Source of the DNA: Tridacna crocea
Lineage: Eukaryota > Mollusca > Bivalvia > Cardiida > Cardiidae
Reading direction: 5' to 3'
Assembly (NCBI GenBank): GCA_943736015.1
Contig: OX031071.1
Location: forward strand, 39,030,619-39,094,618
DNA: 64,000 nucleotides
Position numbers and translations under genes: made by a program. Below the pieces are notes generated by a model. The model ran no database searches. It saw only the letters and a program-made list of their open reading frames with translations, and had not been told where the DNA came from. Shown here piece after piece: positions 44,190 to 56,000 of this stretch. Numbering within the stretch: position 1 is the first letter of the stretch; each line of letters starts with the position of its first letter.

Positions 44190-44775
44190 TCCCATAGTAG
44201 TACAGATAACTGTCACCAAAGGCGATGTTACTTTTCGACTGGTCGCCTCTACCACGGCGGGGAATCACATGACACAACAACAACAACAATGACCGATATT
44301 TGAAAAAAATTCCCCGACTTCAGGTAAGAAAATCTTTAATAATTCCTTTAATACATGACCGATTGGAATTTGGTTTGAAGCAGAGAAGGCGGAAGGAGTC
44401 CAGGGATTTGCTTGACGTGTTAGATTTTTTAAACAACACCTGATAAAAAAGTTATTGACGAGCAAACAAATTTTTTACCCTGGATAATTTGTTTGCTCGT
44501 CAACAACTTTTTTATCAGGTGTTGTTTAAAAATTCTAACACATCAAGCAAATCCCTGGAGTCCTTTCACCTTCTCTGCTTCAAACCAAATTCCAATCGGT
44601 CATGTATTAAAGGAATTATTGAAGATTTTCTTACCTGAGGTCGGGGAATTTTTTCAAATTTTAGTCATTGTTGTTGTTGTTGTGTCACGTGATTCCCCGC
44701 CGTGTCTACGGTGTACAGTAAATGTCCAAATATGAAAAAAATCACCGGGGCGTCTCATTATTGAGACTAGCTAGC
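44190..44775. mobile_element. Palindromic element L upstream of N6AMT1
   Basis: Bounded by the direct repeat CTAGCTCCCATA (44185 and 44771). End sequences ACAGATAACTGTC...GACTGGTCGCC and CGGGGCGTCTCATTATTGAG recur in inverted order at 47690-48370. The centre is the large palindrome at 44256-44705. Confidence 0.6.
44256..44705. repeat. ~450-bp near-perfect palindrome
   Basis: Arms of about 210 bp: GATTGGAATTTGGTTTGAAG pairs with CTTCAAACCAAATTCCAATC, and GGGATTTGCTTGA with TCAAGCAAATCCC. The centre is near 44478 between TTTGTTTGCTCGTC arms. Outer ends carry (AAC)n and (GTT)n. Confidence 0.9.
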
Positions 44776-44872
44776 TCCCATATGTACTTTGATTGGAATT
44801 GGTGTTATATATGTGGGTATTTATGGAAACAACAACTATTAAGCTAAACAGAATATTTAATACTAACAAAGA

Positions 44873-46798
44873 TCAGCATACAAGAGAGAGTATATCTTTG
44901 CTTTTCCACAACCCATGCTTATCAATTTCATGACCACAGTAAGTTATACGGTCTTGGAAAAAAGAACATTTATTTCTATTCAGTTTCAAATTATACTGAG
45001 CTAGTCTTGACAAAACCATTTCTAAGTTTTCTAAATGTTTGTCGTCGGTCTCACCTGTGATTACCATATCATCAAGAATGCATTGAACACCATTAATTCC
45101 TTGTAATATTTGTTCAATAGTTCTTTGCCAAATTGCTGGCGCTGACGATACACCATACACAAGTCTATCCATACAATACAATCCCTTATGTGTGTTGATA
45201 GTAAGCAATTTTTTACTTGCTTCGTCCATTTCCAAATGTAGGTATGCTTGCCGTAAATCTAGTTTTGTAAATTTTTGACCTGGAGATAGATTGGCGAAGA
45301 CATCTTCCACCCGTGGTAATGGATATTTGTCCACTTCCAGAGCCTGGTTTACTGTTACCTTGAAATCTCCACAAATTCGGATTTGTCCATTTGGTTTTAC
45401 GACGGGTACGATAGGTGTTGCCCAGTCACTTGTGTTAACCTTCGAAATTATTCCTTGCTTTTCAAGGTTTTCTAATTCTTGCTCTATTTTTGGTTTGAGA
45501 GCATATGGTACTGGTCTTGCCTTCAAAAATTTGGGTTTAGCATCTTTCTTTAATGTAAGTGAAGCCTTGATACCCTTCACTTTGCCAATTCCGTCACAAA
45601 AAATTGGTCCATATTTCAACAGAATATTCTTGAGTTTCTCATTTGTACTTACAGTTTTGACGTACAGAATGTTATTCCAATCAAGTTGGATTTTCGATAA
45701 CCAGTCACGTCCCAACAATGTCGACCCATTTCCTTTGACAACATGTAAACAAAGATTTTTCTCTTGACCTTTGTATTTCACGTGAACTGTTTTTACTCCA
45801 ACCTGCTCAATCGTTTCATTTGAATACGTCTTCAGCACGGATTTCGGGGTTTCTAGCTTTATCTTCCCAAAATGTCGTACAAAATCTCTATAACTCATAA
45901 GACTTACAGAAGATCCAGTGTCAACTTCCATGACTATTGGTTTTCCCCATATGTCCATTGTCACAGTGATTTTGGATTTACTCGTATTCAAAGAATGCAC
46001 AGAAAGAATGTCATTGCTGCTGCTTTCTTCCATGCAGTTAACAGCTTTACATATCGAAGCAATATGTCCTTTTTTATTGCATTTGTAACAAACGGCATTC
46101 TTCAATCTGCACTTCTGCGATTTGTGGTTATTTTTCCCACAGTGGTCACAGCTTGATTGGCTTGAATTTTGTCGATCCTGTTGAAATTTCTTCTTTGATT
46201 TTTCTTGTTTCTTTCTTTTAGAAACTTTTTCGACGGTACCCAAATTGGTAGTATTACTTAACTCTGCAGCATCTTTAATAGCAGTTTCCATGGCGGTTGC
46301 AATTTCTATAGCCTTTATCAGGGTTAATTCTTTAGTGGATAGCAGTTTCTTTTGGATGTTTGTGTCCTTTAATCCGCAAACAAACCTGTCCCTCAATGCG
46401 TCCTCTAAGTACCCTCCGAATTCACAATGTTCGGACATTTTGCGTAATGTTGCTATAAAATCACTAATGGACTCACTCTGTAACTGGTTTCTTTTGTGGA
46501 ACCTGAACCTTTCTGCAATAAGTAATGGCTTTGGAGACAAATGTTGGCTCAATATTGTACACAGTTCATCAAAAGACTTTTCTGCCGGTTTTTCTGGAGA
46601 TGTTAAATTCCTCACTAGCGCATACGTTTTATCACCTAACAGAGTTAACAAAGCAGATACTTTCTTCTCATTTCTGATATTATTGACTGCGAGGTATTGT
46701 TCAAGCCTTTCTTGGTATACTGTCCAGTTGTCTTTATCTATGTCAAACGGATTAATAGCTCCTAACAAAGCCATAATGTTCAGATCACAAAGTATCAC
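44873..46798 (-). CDS. Gag-protease-RT polyprotein of LTR element, truncated (641 aa)
   Basis: One frame holds gag and pol parts. There is a capsid-like helical region (about residues 20-180) and a lysine-rich linker. Two CCHC zinc knuckles are at 217-230 and 237-250. The aspartic protease DTGSS is at 293-297. The reverse transcriptase spans about 425-630, with LDLRQAYLH from 513 and catalytic ILDD at 574-577 (YxDD is usual). The last ~9 residues and the stop come from LTR sequence through the deletion that fused the RT end to the LTR. The in-frame Met at residue 9 is as likely a start as the first. RNase H, integrase and chromodomain are absent. There is no internal stop up to the fusion, which fits a young copy. 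Confidence 0.93.
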   Translation of the reverse strand: MILCDLNIMALLGAINPFDIDKDNWTVYQERLEQYLAVNNIRNEKKVSALLTLLGDKTYALVRNLTSPEKPAEKSFDELCTILSQHLSPKPLLIAERFRFHKRNQLQSESISDFIATLRKMSEHCEFGGYLEDALRDRFVCGLKDTNIQKKLLSTKELTLIKAIEIATAMETAIKDAAELSNTTNLGTVEKVSKRKKQEKSKKKFQQDRQNSSQSSCDHCGKNNHKSQKCRLKNAVCYKCNKKGHIASICKAVNCMEESSSNDILSVHSLNTSKSKITVTMDIWGKPIVMEVDTGSSVSLMSYRDFVRHFGKIKLETPKSVLKTYSNETIEQVGVKTVHVKYKGQEKNLCLHVVKGNGSTLLGRDWLSKIQLDWNNILYVKTVSTNEKLKNILLKYGPIFCDGIGKVKGIKASLTLKKDAKPKFLKARPVPYALKPKIEQELENLEKQGIISKVNTSDWATPIVPVVKPNGQIRICGDFKVTVNQALEVDKYPLPRVEDVFANLSPGQKFTKLDLRQAYLHLEMDEASKKLLTINTHKGLYCMDRLVYGVSSAPAIWQRTIEQILQGINGVQCILDDMVITGETDDKHLENLEMVLSRLAQYNLKLNRNKCSFFQDRITYCGHEIDKHGLWKSKDILSLVC

Positions 46799-46852
46799 AG
46801 TCCAAAGTCACGTAATCAATTTCTCATAGAATCCATAAACTCGTCGCCAATT

Positions 46853-47047
46853 TGTTATATATGTGGGTATTTATGGAAACAACAACTATTAAGCTAAACA
46901 GAATATTTAATACTAACAAAGATCAGCATACAAGAGAGAGTATATATAGTAATAAGATACTCTAGCTAAGAGGCGTGGCTAAAGCTGGTAAGGCATACAT
47001 TTACTGATGTACATATAGTATTGTATTATAAAACTACAAACACAACA
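46853..47047 (-). repeat. 5' LTR (195 bp) adjoining N6AMT1
   Basis: TG...CA ends with a TATA-like run ACTATATATACTC on the minus strand. It lies antisense to N6AMT1, and its outer edge is 22 bases from the N6AMT1 ATG. Confidence 0.9.
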
Positions 47048-47069
47048 ATTGGAATAAAGGGAGACTACT

Positions 47070-50000
47070 ATGACAACGCCGAAAATCTCTCATCTGACGT
47101 CGAAAGATTATCAGTTTATTTACGAGCCAGCAGAAGATACATTTTTATTGATAGATGCAATTGAAAAGGATATACTCAGTAGAGCTGATCAGAAACCTCA
47201 GGTTTGTAAGGGGGGTTTATTCCAAAAAAAAGTCATTAGTAAATTATTTATAATGTCGTGGGTATCCGCGCTTTTGTATTTTCGCCCTCTATCTCATTCG
47301 AACGCGGCGTAATTTTGCTGGAAATAGTTCAGGTAAAACCCACTGTATATTTCGTGTCATTTGGATTCTGCATTTTTTTCTTTTGTTGGGTAACTATTGA
47401 TCTAAGAGTATTTATATCTATTTTTATTGTATACAAATAACAATTTCTAAAGAAAAGTCATATGTCAAAATAATTTATTTCTAAAGAAAAGTCATAATGT
47501 TAAACAAGTTTTCAAAGAATGTATCAGTCAAACCTGTAAGTTATGGTGCTTTGGATTAGGCATTCAGAGTTCCTGGCAGACTAGAATGATGTTCACAATG
47601 TCAACCTTGTGGAGATCTATGCTATTACAGGTCTGTACAATTTGTGGATTGTGAAGTGTATTGAACCCCATTCACATGAAGGCCTAGATTAGCTTCTATG
47701 CTAGTCTCAATAACGAGACGCCCCAGTGATCTTTTTCATATTTGGACATTTATTGTACACCGTACCGTCTGAAGTCCATCGTAAATTTTCCGGTAGCAAA
47801 TATAGAGCGTTATACTGACTTTTGGATTAGTCAGTTTTATCTGTTTTGCTGCGAAATGCAATTAACCTTTAATACTAAACATGACCAAAAACAATTTGTT
47901 AAACCATTCATTAGATAAAAAGCTTGTAGAAGTCATTTACAACATGTTTATCTCGGAAAAGTCACAGACGAAATTGATCATGCGTGGCTGCCATTTTGTA
48001 TGTTTTCGGGAATGTAAACAACTCGAGTATCTGATGAAATGCATGTTTTTTTTTTCTCATGATTAGCATTTAAATTGAAAATATTTGTATTTCAAACAAA
48101 GGAATATTGAATACACAAGCCACAGGTATATTTAAATCCTAGTTTTGTGCTGTATATGGGAAATTATAATATTTTCAAACTTGCGGACAAATTCTGTGCG
48201 TAGCTTTCAACTTACTTTGTCCTGATTGTCTCTGTACGCAGAGGCGACCAGTCAAAAAGTAACATCACCTTTGGGGACAGTTATCTGTACTAGTAGCATC
48301 TAAGCATGCCCAGAGGCGACCGGTCAAAGAGTAACATCGCCTTTGGGGATAGTTATCTGTACTACATGCAGGCCTAGGTTAGCATCTATGCATGCCCAGG
48401 ATGGACAACTGGATATGCTACTTATGACATGACTTTGTGTATGACTTTGGCAAATTCCAGAATTCAAAGTACTACCGGAAAACAGCAGTGCTACACATGT
48501 ATGCATTTAATCTTAAATCAGACCAGAAATTCAAATCAGGAGGTTTTTTTTGCAAAAACCTTGGAGGATGGAAACATTCTTTTGATATAGATAAATACAT
48601 GAAGATCCCTGCATGCATTTGTGTTTTTATCATATTTGCATCTCAAAGGGAATTAGAAGTGAAATGCAGACAGTAAATATTATTGCTTGAAAAGATTCTC
48701 TGAATTCTCGGAACCGATGGGATACCCACTAGAAACAGTTCTCTTACCCAAGAGTTTAATTAACCCAGAGCTCCAGATAGAGGGAGTGATTTTGATTTCA
48801 AAATTGAAAATATTGTTTAATCTCCACTAAACCCTATGTTGTGCGTACACATTAGAATTGTCTCATCGAGATAATACTAATGAGTAATCCACAACATAGG
48901 GTTTCAAAGAGAAATACTGGATTTAGAATACCATTCCCCCCTCTTATCTGGAACTCTGTTAACCTATTACCAAGTAACAACATTTTACTTTTGTCTAAAT
49001 CGAAAGTATTTGCAGATGACAAATTAAAGGTAACTGAAAACATGTATAGACTTTATCATTTAAGGTGCAGAAAGCACTGTGACAGAAGGAGAAAAGGCTG
49101 GTTACCAGCATTTGTTTCCTTTTTCCACTACGGTTTCAGAAGGCCTCCCTTCAGGGTCGTCAGAGATTGTGTGGTAAGGATTTATGATGCTACTACATAT
49201 TAAACAACTAAAACTATGAATCAAGAGTTTAGTACTGATTGTAGCTCATTGACATTTTCACATCATTTGCTGTAGAGCTTATAATATTGTGGGAAAAGGA
49301 GTACTTAGCATTTGAACTAATAAGAGCGGTATATGTTAATATGTCCATAAGCAGTGTAAAAAATTCCGTGTGAAAAAAATAATTGTTTGCAACAAATAAA
49401 TCAAACTGAGATATTCAGACTAGAAATAAGAGTCACAAAATTGCAGAACAAGATTGCAAAGTTGCTCTTGTCCAGAGTATCTCAGAAAAACAGACAGTAC
49501 AGAGATCAGACTGCACATTTATGCAGTCTAATGTTGATCAGCAAATGCTGCAAAGGCAACTATATTTATGAAAGGGACTATTCCCCATTACCTCACAATC
49601 CCGAGTTTTAACGACCCTGGGACAGAAACCTTTTTCAAACATTGTGAGAAAAGGAGAAAATGCTGGTCACCAGCATTTTCTCCTTTTCCCACAATGTTTT
49701 CTATTCTTTCAGAACAAATTTTAACTTTTTAGTCACATTTAGTTTTTGTCTGCAAGTTTTTTCAATTTGGACCATTCTAACATTTTGTTGTTTGGTAACC
49801 ACACAATCCCGACCTTTAACGACCCAAGTAAGGAAACCTTTGGTAAACATTGAGGGAAATGGAGAAAATGCTGGTTACCAGCATTTTTCTCCTTTTCCCA
49901 CAATGTTTTCTACCCTTAACAAAACGAATTTAAATTTTTCAGTCACATTTATTTTGTGGTCTGCAAATGCTTCCAATTTGGACCAGTCTATAATTTTGTC

Positions 50001-53000
50001 ATTTGGTAAAGAGTTGGGCTTATAAACATGTTAGAGCCAGGACATAAATAAATATTATATTATACACTCATAAAAAGCCAAATAAGATGTTTATTTATTT
50101 CAGACCTACCTTGTGTGTTGAAATTGGATCAGGTTCTGGTATTTGTTCAACATTTTTAGCTCAAGAACTTGGATCTACAGTGTTTACAATGTGAGTTATT
50201 AATTTGCTTTGTTAAAATGTTTCATTTTGACATAATACAATTACATGTAGGAATATTCTTGATTGAAAGACTGAATATTTTACTAACTTTGTATTTTCGC
50301 CTATTTTTGGAAATGTCTCTTGTGCATGTATATGGTTGGGAATTTGCTTTTAAGCTGATAAATATAAGGCTTGTTATGCTTGCAAGCAAACTTTGCATCT
50401 GCAGCTTTTTTAGTGTTTTGAGATAATTATGATAAATGATGAAATAGCCCCATTGCCATGATCTCTCATTTGTGTCCACATTAAAAGTTTTGTTAGAATT
50501 TTATCTTCTTTATTCAGACTAGAAGAAAAGACTTTTGAAAACATTGTGGTAAAATTTGGGCTTCATGAGTTTTGATACATTTTTACATCTAGACCTTTTT
50601 TAGCTCACCTGAGCACGAAGTGCTCATGGTGAGCTTTTGTGATCGCCCAATATCTGTCGTCCATTGTCCGTCATCCGTCATCCACAATTTCTTTGAACAT
50701 CTTATCCTCCCAAACCATTGGGAAAATCTTGATGAAACTTGAGAGGGATGTTCCTTTGGTGAAGCTCTACCAAAGTTGTTCAAAAGATTGAATTCCAGTC
50801 ATAACTCTGGTTCCCATGGCAACCAAAAGGAAAAAAATAGCAAAATCTTTGAAAATCTTCTTCTCTGAAACTACAAGGCGTAGAGTTTTGATATTTGGTA
50901 TGTGACATCTCCTAGTAGACCTCTACCAAGATTGTTCAAATGATGCCCCTTGAGTCAAAACTGGCCCCGCCCTGGGGGTCACAAGTTTGAAACATGGGAA
51001 CAAAGAAGAAAAACTTTAAAATTCTTCTTCTCTGAATCTAGGAGGGGCAGAGCTTTGATATTGGTATGTAGCATCTCCTACTAGACTTCTACCAATATTG
51101 TTTGTATGATGCCCCTGGGGTCAAAACTGGCCCCGCCCCGGGGGTCAGAAGTTTGAAACATAGGAACAGAGAAGGAAAACTTTAAAATTCTTTTTTGCTC
51201 TGAAACTAGAAGGTGCAGAGCTTTGGTATTTGATATGTAGCATCTCCTAATAGACCTCTACCAAGATTGTTCATATGATGCTCCTGGGTTCAAAACTGGC
51301 CCTGCCCCGGGGGGGGGTCACAATTTTGAAACATAGGAACAAAGAAGGAAAACTTTAAGATTCTTCTTCTCTGAAACTAGAAGGTGCAGAGCTTTGATAT
51401 TTGGTATGTAGTATCTCCTAGTTTACGTCTACCAAGATTGTTCATATGATGCCGCTGGGGTCAAAACTGGCCCTGCCCCGGGGGGGGGGATCGCAAGTTT
51501 TAAACATAGGGACAAAGAAGGAAAACTTTAAAATTCTTCTCCTCTGAAACTAGAAGGTGCAGAACTTTGATATTTGGTGTGTAGCATCTCCTAGTTGACC
51601 AAGATTGTTCATATGATGCCCCTGGGGTCAAAGCTGGCCCCGCCCCGGGGGGTCTCACGTTTAAAACATAGGAACTAAGAAGGAAAACTTTGAAAATCTT
51701 CTTCTCTGAAACTTGAAGGTGCAAAGCTTTGATATTTGGTATGTAGTATCTCCTAGTGGACCTCTAGCAAGATTGTCCATATGATGCCCCTGGGGACAAA
51801 ACTGGCCCCTCCCCGGGTGTTCACAAGTTTGAAACATAGGAACAAAGAAAGAAAACTTTAAAATTCATCTTTTCTTAAACAAGAAAGTGTAGAGCTTAAA
51901 TATTAGGTGTGTAGCATCTCCTGGTGGACTTCTACCAAGATTGTTCATATGATGCCCCTGGGGTCAAAGCTGGTCCCACCCCGGGGGTTACAAGTTTGAA
52001 ACATTGGAACAAAGAAAGAAAACTTTAAATTGTTTCAGAGAAATTTTTCTTCTCTGAAACAAGAAGGAGTAGAGCTTTGATATTTGGTATGAAGCAGATC
52101 TGCTAGTTGACCTCTACCAAGTTTGTTTACATGATGTCCATTGGGTCCAAACTGGCCCAGCCTCGGGGTCACCAATTCGAAACATAGGAACAAAGAAGGA
52201 CAACTTTAAAAATACTTTTCTCTGAAACTTGAAATCGTAGAGCTTTGATATTTCATTATGTTGCATCTTCTAGTGGACCTCAACCAAATACGATACGATG
52301 ATCATTTCGGAAAAGAAGAATTTTGATTGTAGACCTTTAGTGCTTACTAGTACTCAGGTGAGTGATATAGGACCATCATGGTCCTCTTGTTTAAACATGT
52401 ATTATTCCTACTGTAATATTTTCTTAAAAATATTCTTGTGAAAAAAGTGTTTCAAAACTCTGCAACTCTTTACCACACAATCCCGACTTTAAACAATCCT
52501 GAGAAAGAAGCCTTTTGAAAACATTGTGGGATAAAGGAAAAAATGCTAATAAGCAGAATGTTCTCTTTTTTCCTACAATGCTTTCTTCCCTACCCAAAAC
52601 AAATTTCAATTTTTCAGCCACATTTATATTGTCATCTGCGAATGCTTTCAACTTGGACAGTTCTACTATTTTGTGGTTTGGTAAAGAGTTAAATAGGTAA
52701 TAGCCGAGATAGTGAACAAATTTTCAACATTAGAGTTTTTTTTCATAGTGAATAAAAAGCAAAATGTTTCCAATCATGTAAGCCTGCACAGACAAACCTG
52801 TGTTGATATATTTTGCAGTTGCTATAAATACCGTGTTCATAGACAGTCCTGTGTCAGGACACCTTGCAGTTGCTATAAATACCCTGTACACAGACAGACC
52901 TGTGTCAGAACACCTTGCAGTTGCTATAAATACCGTGTTCACAGACAGACCTGTGTCAGGACACCTTGCAGTTGCTATAAATACCCTGTACACAGACAGA

Positions 53001-56000
53001 CCTGTGTCGGGACACTTTACAGTTGCTATAAATACCCTGTTCACAGACAGACCTGTGTCGGGACACCTTGCAGTTGCTATAAATACCGTGTTCACAGACA
53101 GACCTGTGTCGGGACACCTTGCAGTTGCTATAAATACCCTGTACACAGACAGACCTGTGTCGGGACACCTTGCAGTTGCTATAAATACCCTGTTCTCAGA
53201 CAGACCTGTGTCATTATATTTTGCAGTTACAATAAATACCCTGTTCACAGATCATGGGTCATAACTTTGTATTTCTGATTTTTCTTGTAGATGTACAGAT
53301 ATCAATGTAAGAGCAGCAGAAACTTCAAGAAAAACAGCTGAAGTGAATGAAATAATTTCTGATCAAGTTGTAACTGATCTTGTAAGTATATATGAGCCTT
53401 GATCTGGGAAAACAGGGTTTAACCCATTACTACACAATCCTGACTTTTGAAGACCCTGGGAAGGAAGCCTTTAGAAACAATGTGGGAATAGGAGAAAATG
53501 CTGGTAACCAGCATTTTCTCCTTTTCCCACAATGTTTCCTACTCTTCACAAAACAACTTTCAAATATTTAGTTACTTTTAGTATGTTGTCTGCAAAAACT
53601 TTTGATTTGGACAAGTCTAAAATATTGTTGTTTGGTAAAGGGTTAAAGGATAAATGTAAAAAGTATCAACCTAAGTCAGCCTGCATAGACTGACAGGGTT
53701 AGTTATTGGTCAATGTTCTGCATGTGCTGGGATCAGTTTCATGAGTTTGTCAGATCTATGTTGGACAAAATGGATTTTATAAAAATTAGCTTGGTATACT
53801 ACATCACAAACATTGAGACGAGGTGACAACATTATTTATTTTTATGGATCCATTACTAAGTGAAGACATTAACTCTTTACCAGACGACAAAATTATAGAC
53901 TAGTCCAAATTGGGAGCATTTGCATACGACAAAATCATAGACTAGCCCAAATTGGAAGCATTTGCAGACGACAAAATTATAGGCTAGTCCAAATTGGGAG
54001 CATTTGCATACGACAAAATTATAGACTAGCCCAAATTGGAAGCATTTGCAGACGACAAAATTATAGACTTGTCCAACTTGGGAGCATTTGCAGACGACAA
54101 AATAAATGAGACTAAGAGACTGAAATTTGTTTTGGGAAGGGAAGAAAACAGTGTGGGAAAAGGAGAAAATGCTGGTTACCAGCATTTTCTCCCTTTTCCC
54201 ACAATGTTTTCAAAGGCTTCTTTCACAGGGTCGTTAAAAGTCGGATGGTAAAGGGTTAAGATGAAGTGGTAACATAAATTTGCCACAGCCATTAACAGGT
54301 TTCCAAGTCCCAAGCCCCCTGACTGTAGAACAGATTTATTATTCTGCAAAGTTTTACCATTTCAATATGTTTTCATTAATACTTCCCAGTTTATGTACTC
54401 GCAAATTGAGTACGCTGACGACAAATAATTTCCCTTCTGAGTGCCCCGATTCAAGGATGTCACTGAGAATTGACATCGCTGGTAAAACATGCAGTTTGGT
54501 GGATTAACCTATGGTGTCACTGTGATAGAAATTTGCCATATTTTCATTTAACCCTTAACCAAACAACAAAATGTTGGACTTGTCCGAATTAAAAGCACTT
54601 GCATACAACAAAACAGACTTAACTCAAAAATTAAAACTTGACTTTAAACAAATAGAAAACATTGTGGGAAAAGGAGAAAATGCTGGTTACCAGCATTTTC
54701 TCCTTTTTCCATGATGTTTTCAAAAATTAAAACTTTACTTTAGAAAGAGTAGAAAACATTGTGGGAAAAGGAGAAAATGCTGGTTACCACAATGTTTTCA
54801 GAAGGTCTCTTCGACTGGATCTCGAAAACCAGGGATGTTTGGTAAAGGGTTAAACATGGATTTAAACAACTTGGAGGTAAGTAACTATGCATTTACATGA
54901 TCTGTTGTCAAAAATAAAAGACCATTAGTTACTACAAAGTACAATTTGTATATCCTTTTAAAGTTACACTGAATCAGTTTGGTCTCTTCGCAATATGTAT
55001 ACCTGACAAATTAAAGGGAAACCTTTTAATTGCTGTATTTGTTTAACTCTTTACCATATGAAAAAGGTTTAGTCCGGTCCAGTCAAAGCATTTGCAGACA
55101 ATAAAATAAATGTGACTGGAAAATTGAAAATTGGTTTGGGAAGGGTAGAAAACATTGTGGGAAAAGGAGAAAATGCTGGTTGCCAGCATTTTCTCCTTTT
55201 CCTACAATGTTTTCATTTGCTTTCTTTCTCAAGGTCGTCAAAATTCGGGATTGTGTGGCAAAGGGTTAAGAAATGATACTTTCCTAACTATATTCATTTA
55301 TTTTCAAAAACGATCCATTCCCTACTTTTTAATGACAACCATCAAGGGAAACTTGAAATAATATTGTGCAAGCTACTCATTATGTTTGTCTTGTGGAAGT
55401 CTTGTATCAGGTGACACCGCCATTTTGGATGTTGTGTTGAAAGTGTAATCATGTATATGGGCCTTTAACTCTTTACTACACAATCCTGACTTTTAATGAT
55501 CCTGAATGAAAGCTTTTGAAAACATTGTTGGAAAAGGAGAAAATGCTGGTAACCAGCATTTTCTCCTTTACCAACAGTGTTTTCAATCTTTGAATTACAC
55601 TCATTTTGTCATCTGCAATTGCTTTCAGTTTGGACCAGTCCAAAATGTTATCATTTGGTAAAGAGTTAACTCTTTCCCAAAATGGCAAATTTATAGACAG
55701 GTCCAAATTGGAAGCATTTGCAGATGACAAAATAAATGTGACTGAAGAATCGAAATTTGATATGGTAAGGGTGGAAAACATTGTGGAAAAAGAAGAAAAT
55801 ACTGGTTACCAGCATTTTCTCGTTTTCTAACAATGTTTTCAAAAGGTTTCTTTCTCAGAATCTTCAAAAGTAGGGATTTTGTGTTAATAGGTTATCATGG
55901 CCCTGTGTGTGTCTTATGGATTAATTTTCCATCAAGCATCTTCCTCTCTAAAACAGCTGAACTGAAATGATGGTACTTTTCCCACAATGTTTTGAACTGT

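Larger units (their letters stand above)
44803..47047 (-). mobile_element. Ty3/gypsy-type LTR retrotransposon, internally deleted
   Basis: Flanked by 5-bp target duplications ATTGG (44798-44802 and 47048-47052). The 5' LTR (minus sense) is 46853-47047, beginning TGTTGTG and ending TATAACA. Next to it is a primer-binding-like TGGCGACGAG at 46839-46848. The 3' LTR is only a 93-bp remnant (44803-44895), identical to the same part of the 5' LTR. RNase H, integrase and the start of the 3' LTR are gone in one deletion, so the copy cannot integrate by itself. Identity of the LTR parts implies a recent insertion. Confidence 0.93.

Noticed and set aside
45291..46829. Plus-strand open frames across the retroelement
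   Set aside because: Antisense shadows of the gag-protease-RT frame; no family resemblance.
52712..53278. Long repetitive open frames on both strands
   Set aside because: They arise from a 51-bp minisatellite whose period is a multiple of three. Several frames are open at once and there is no conserved domain.
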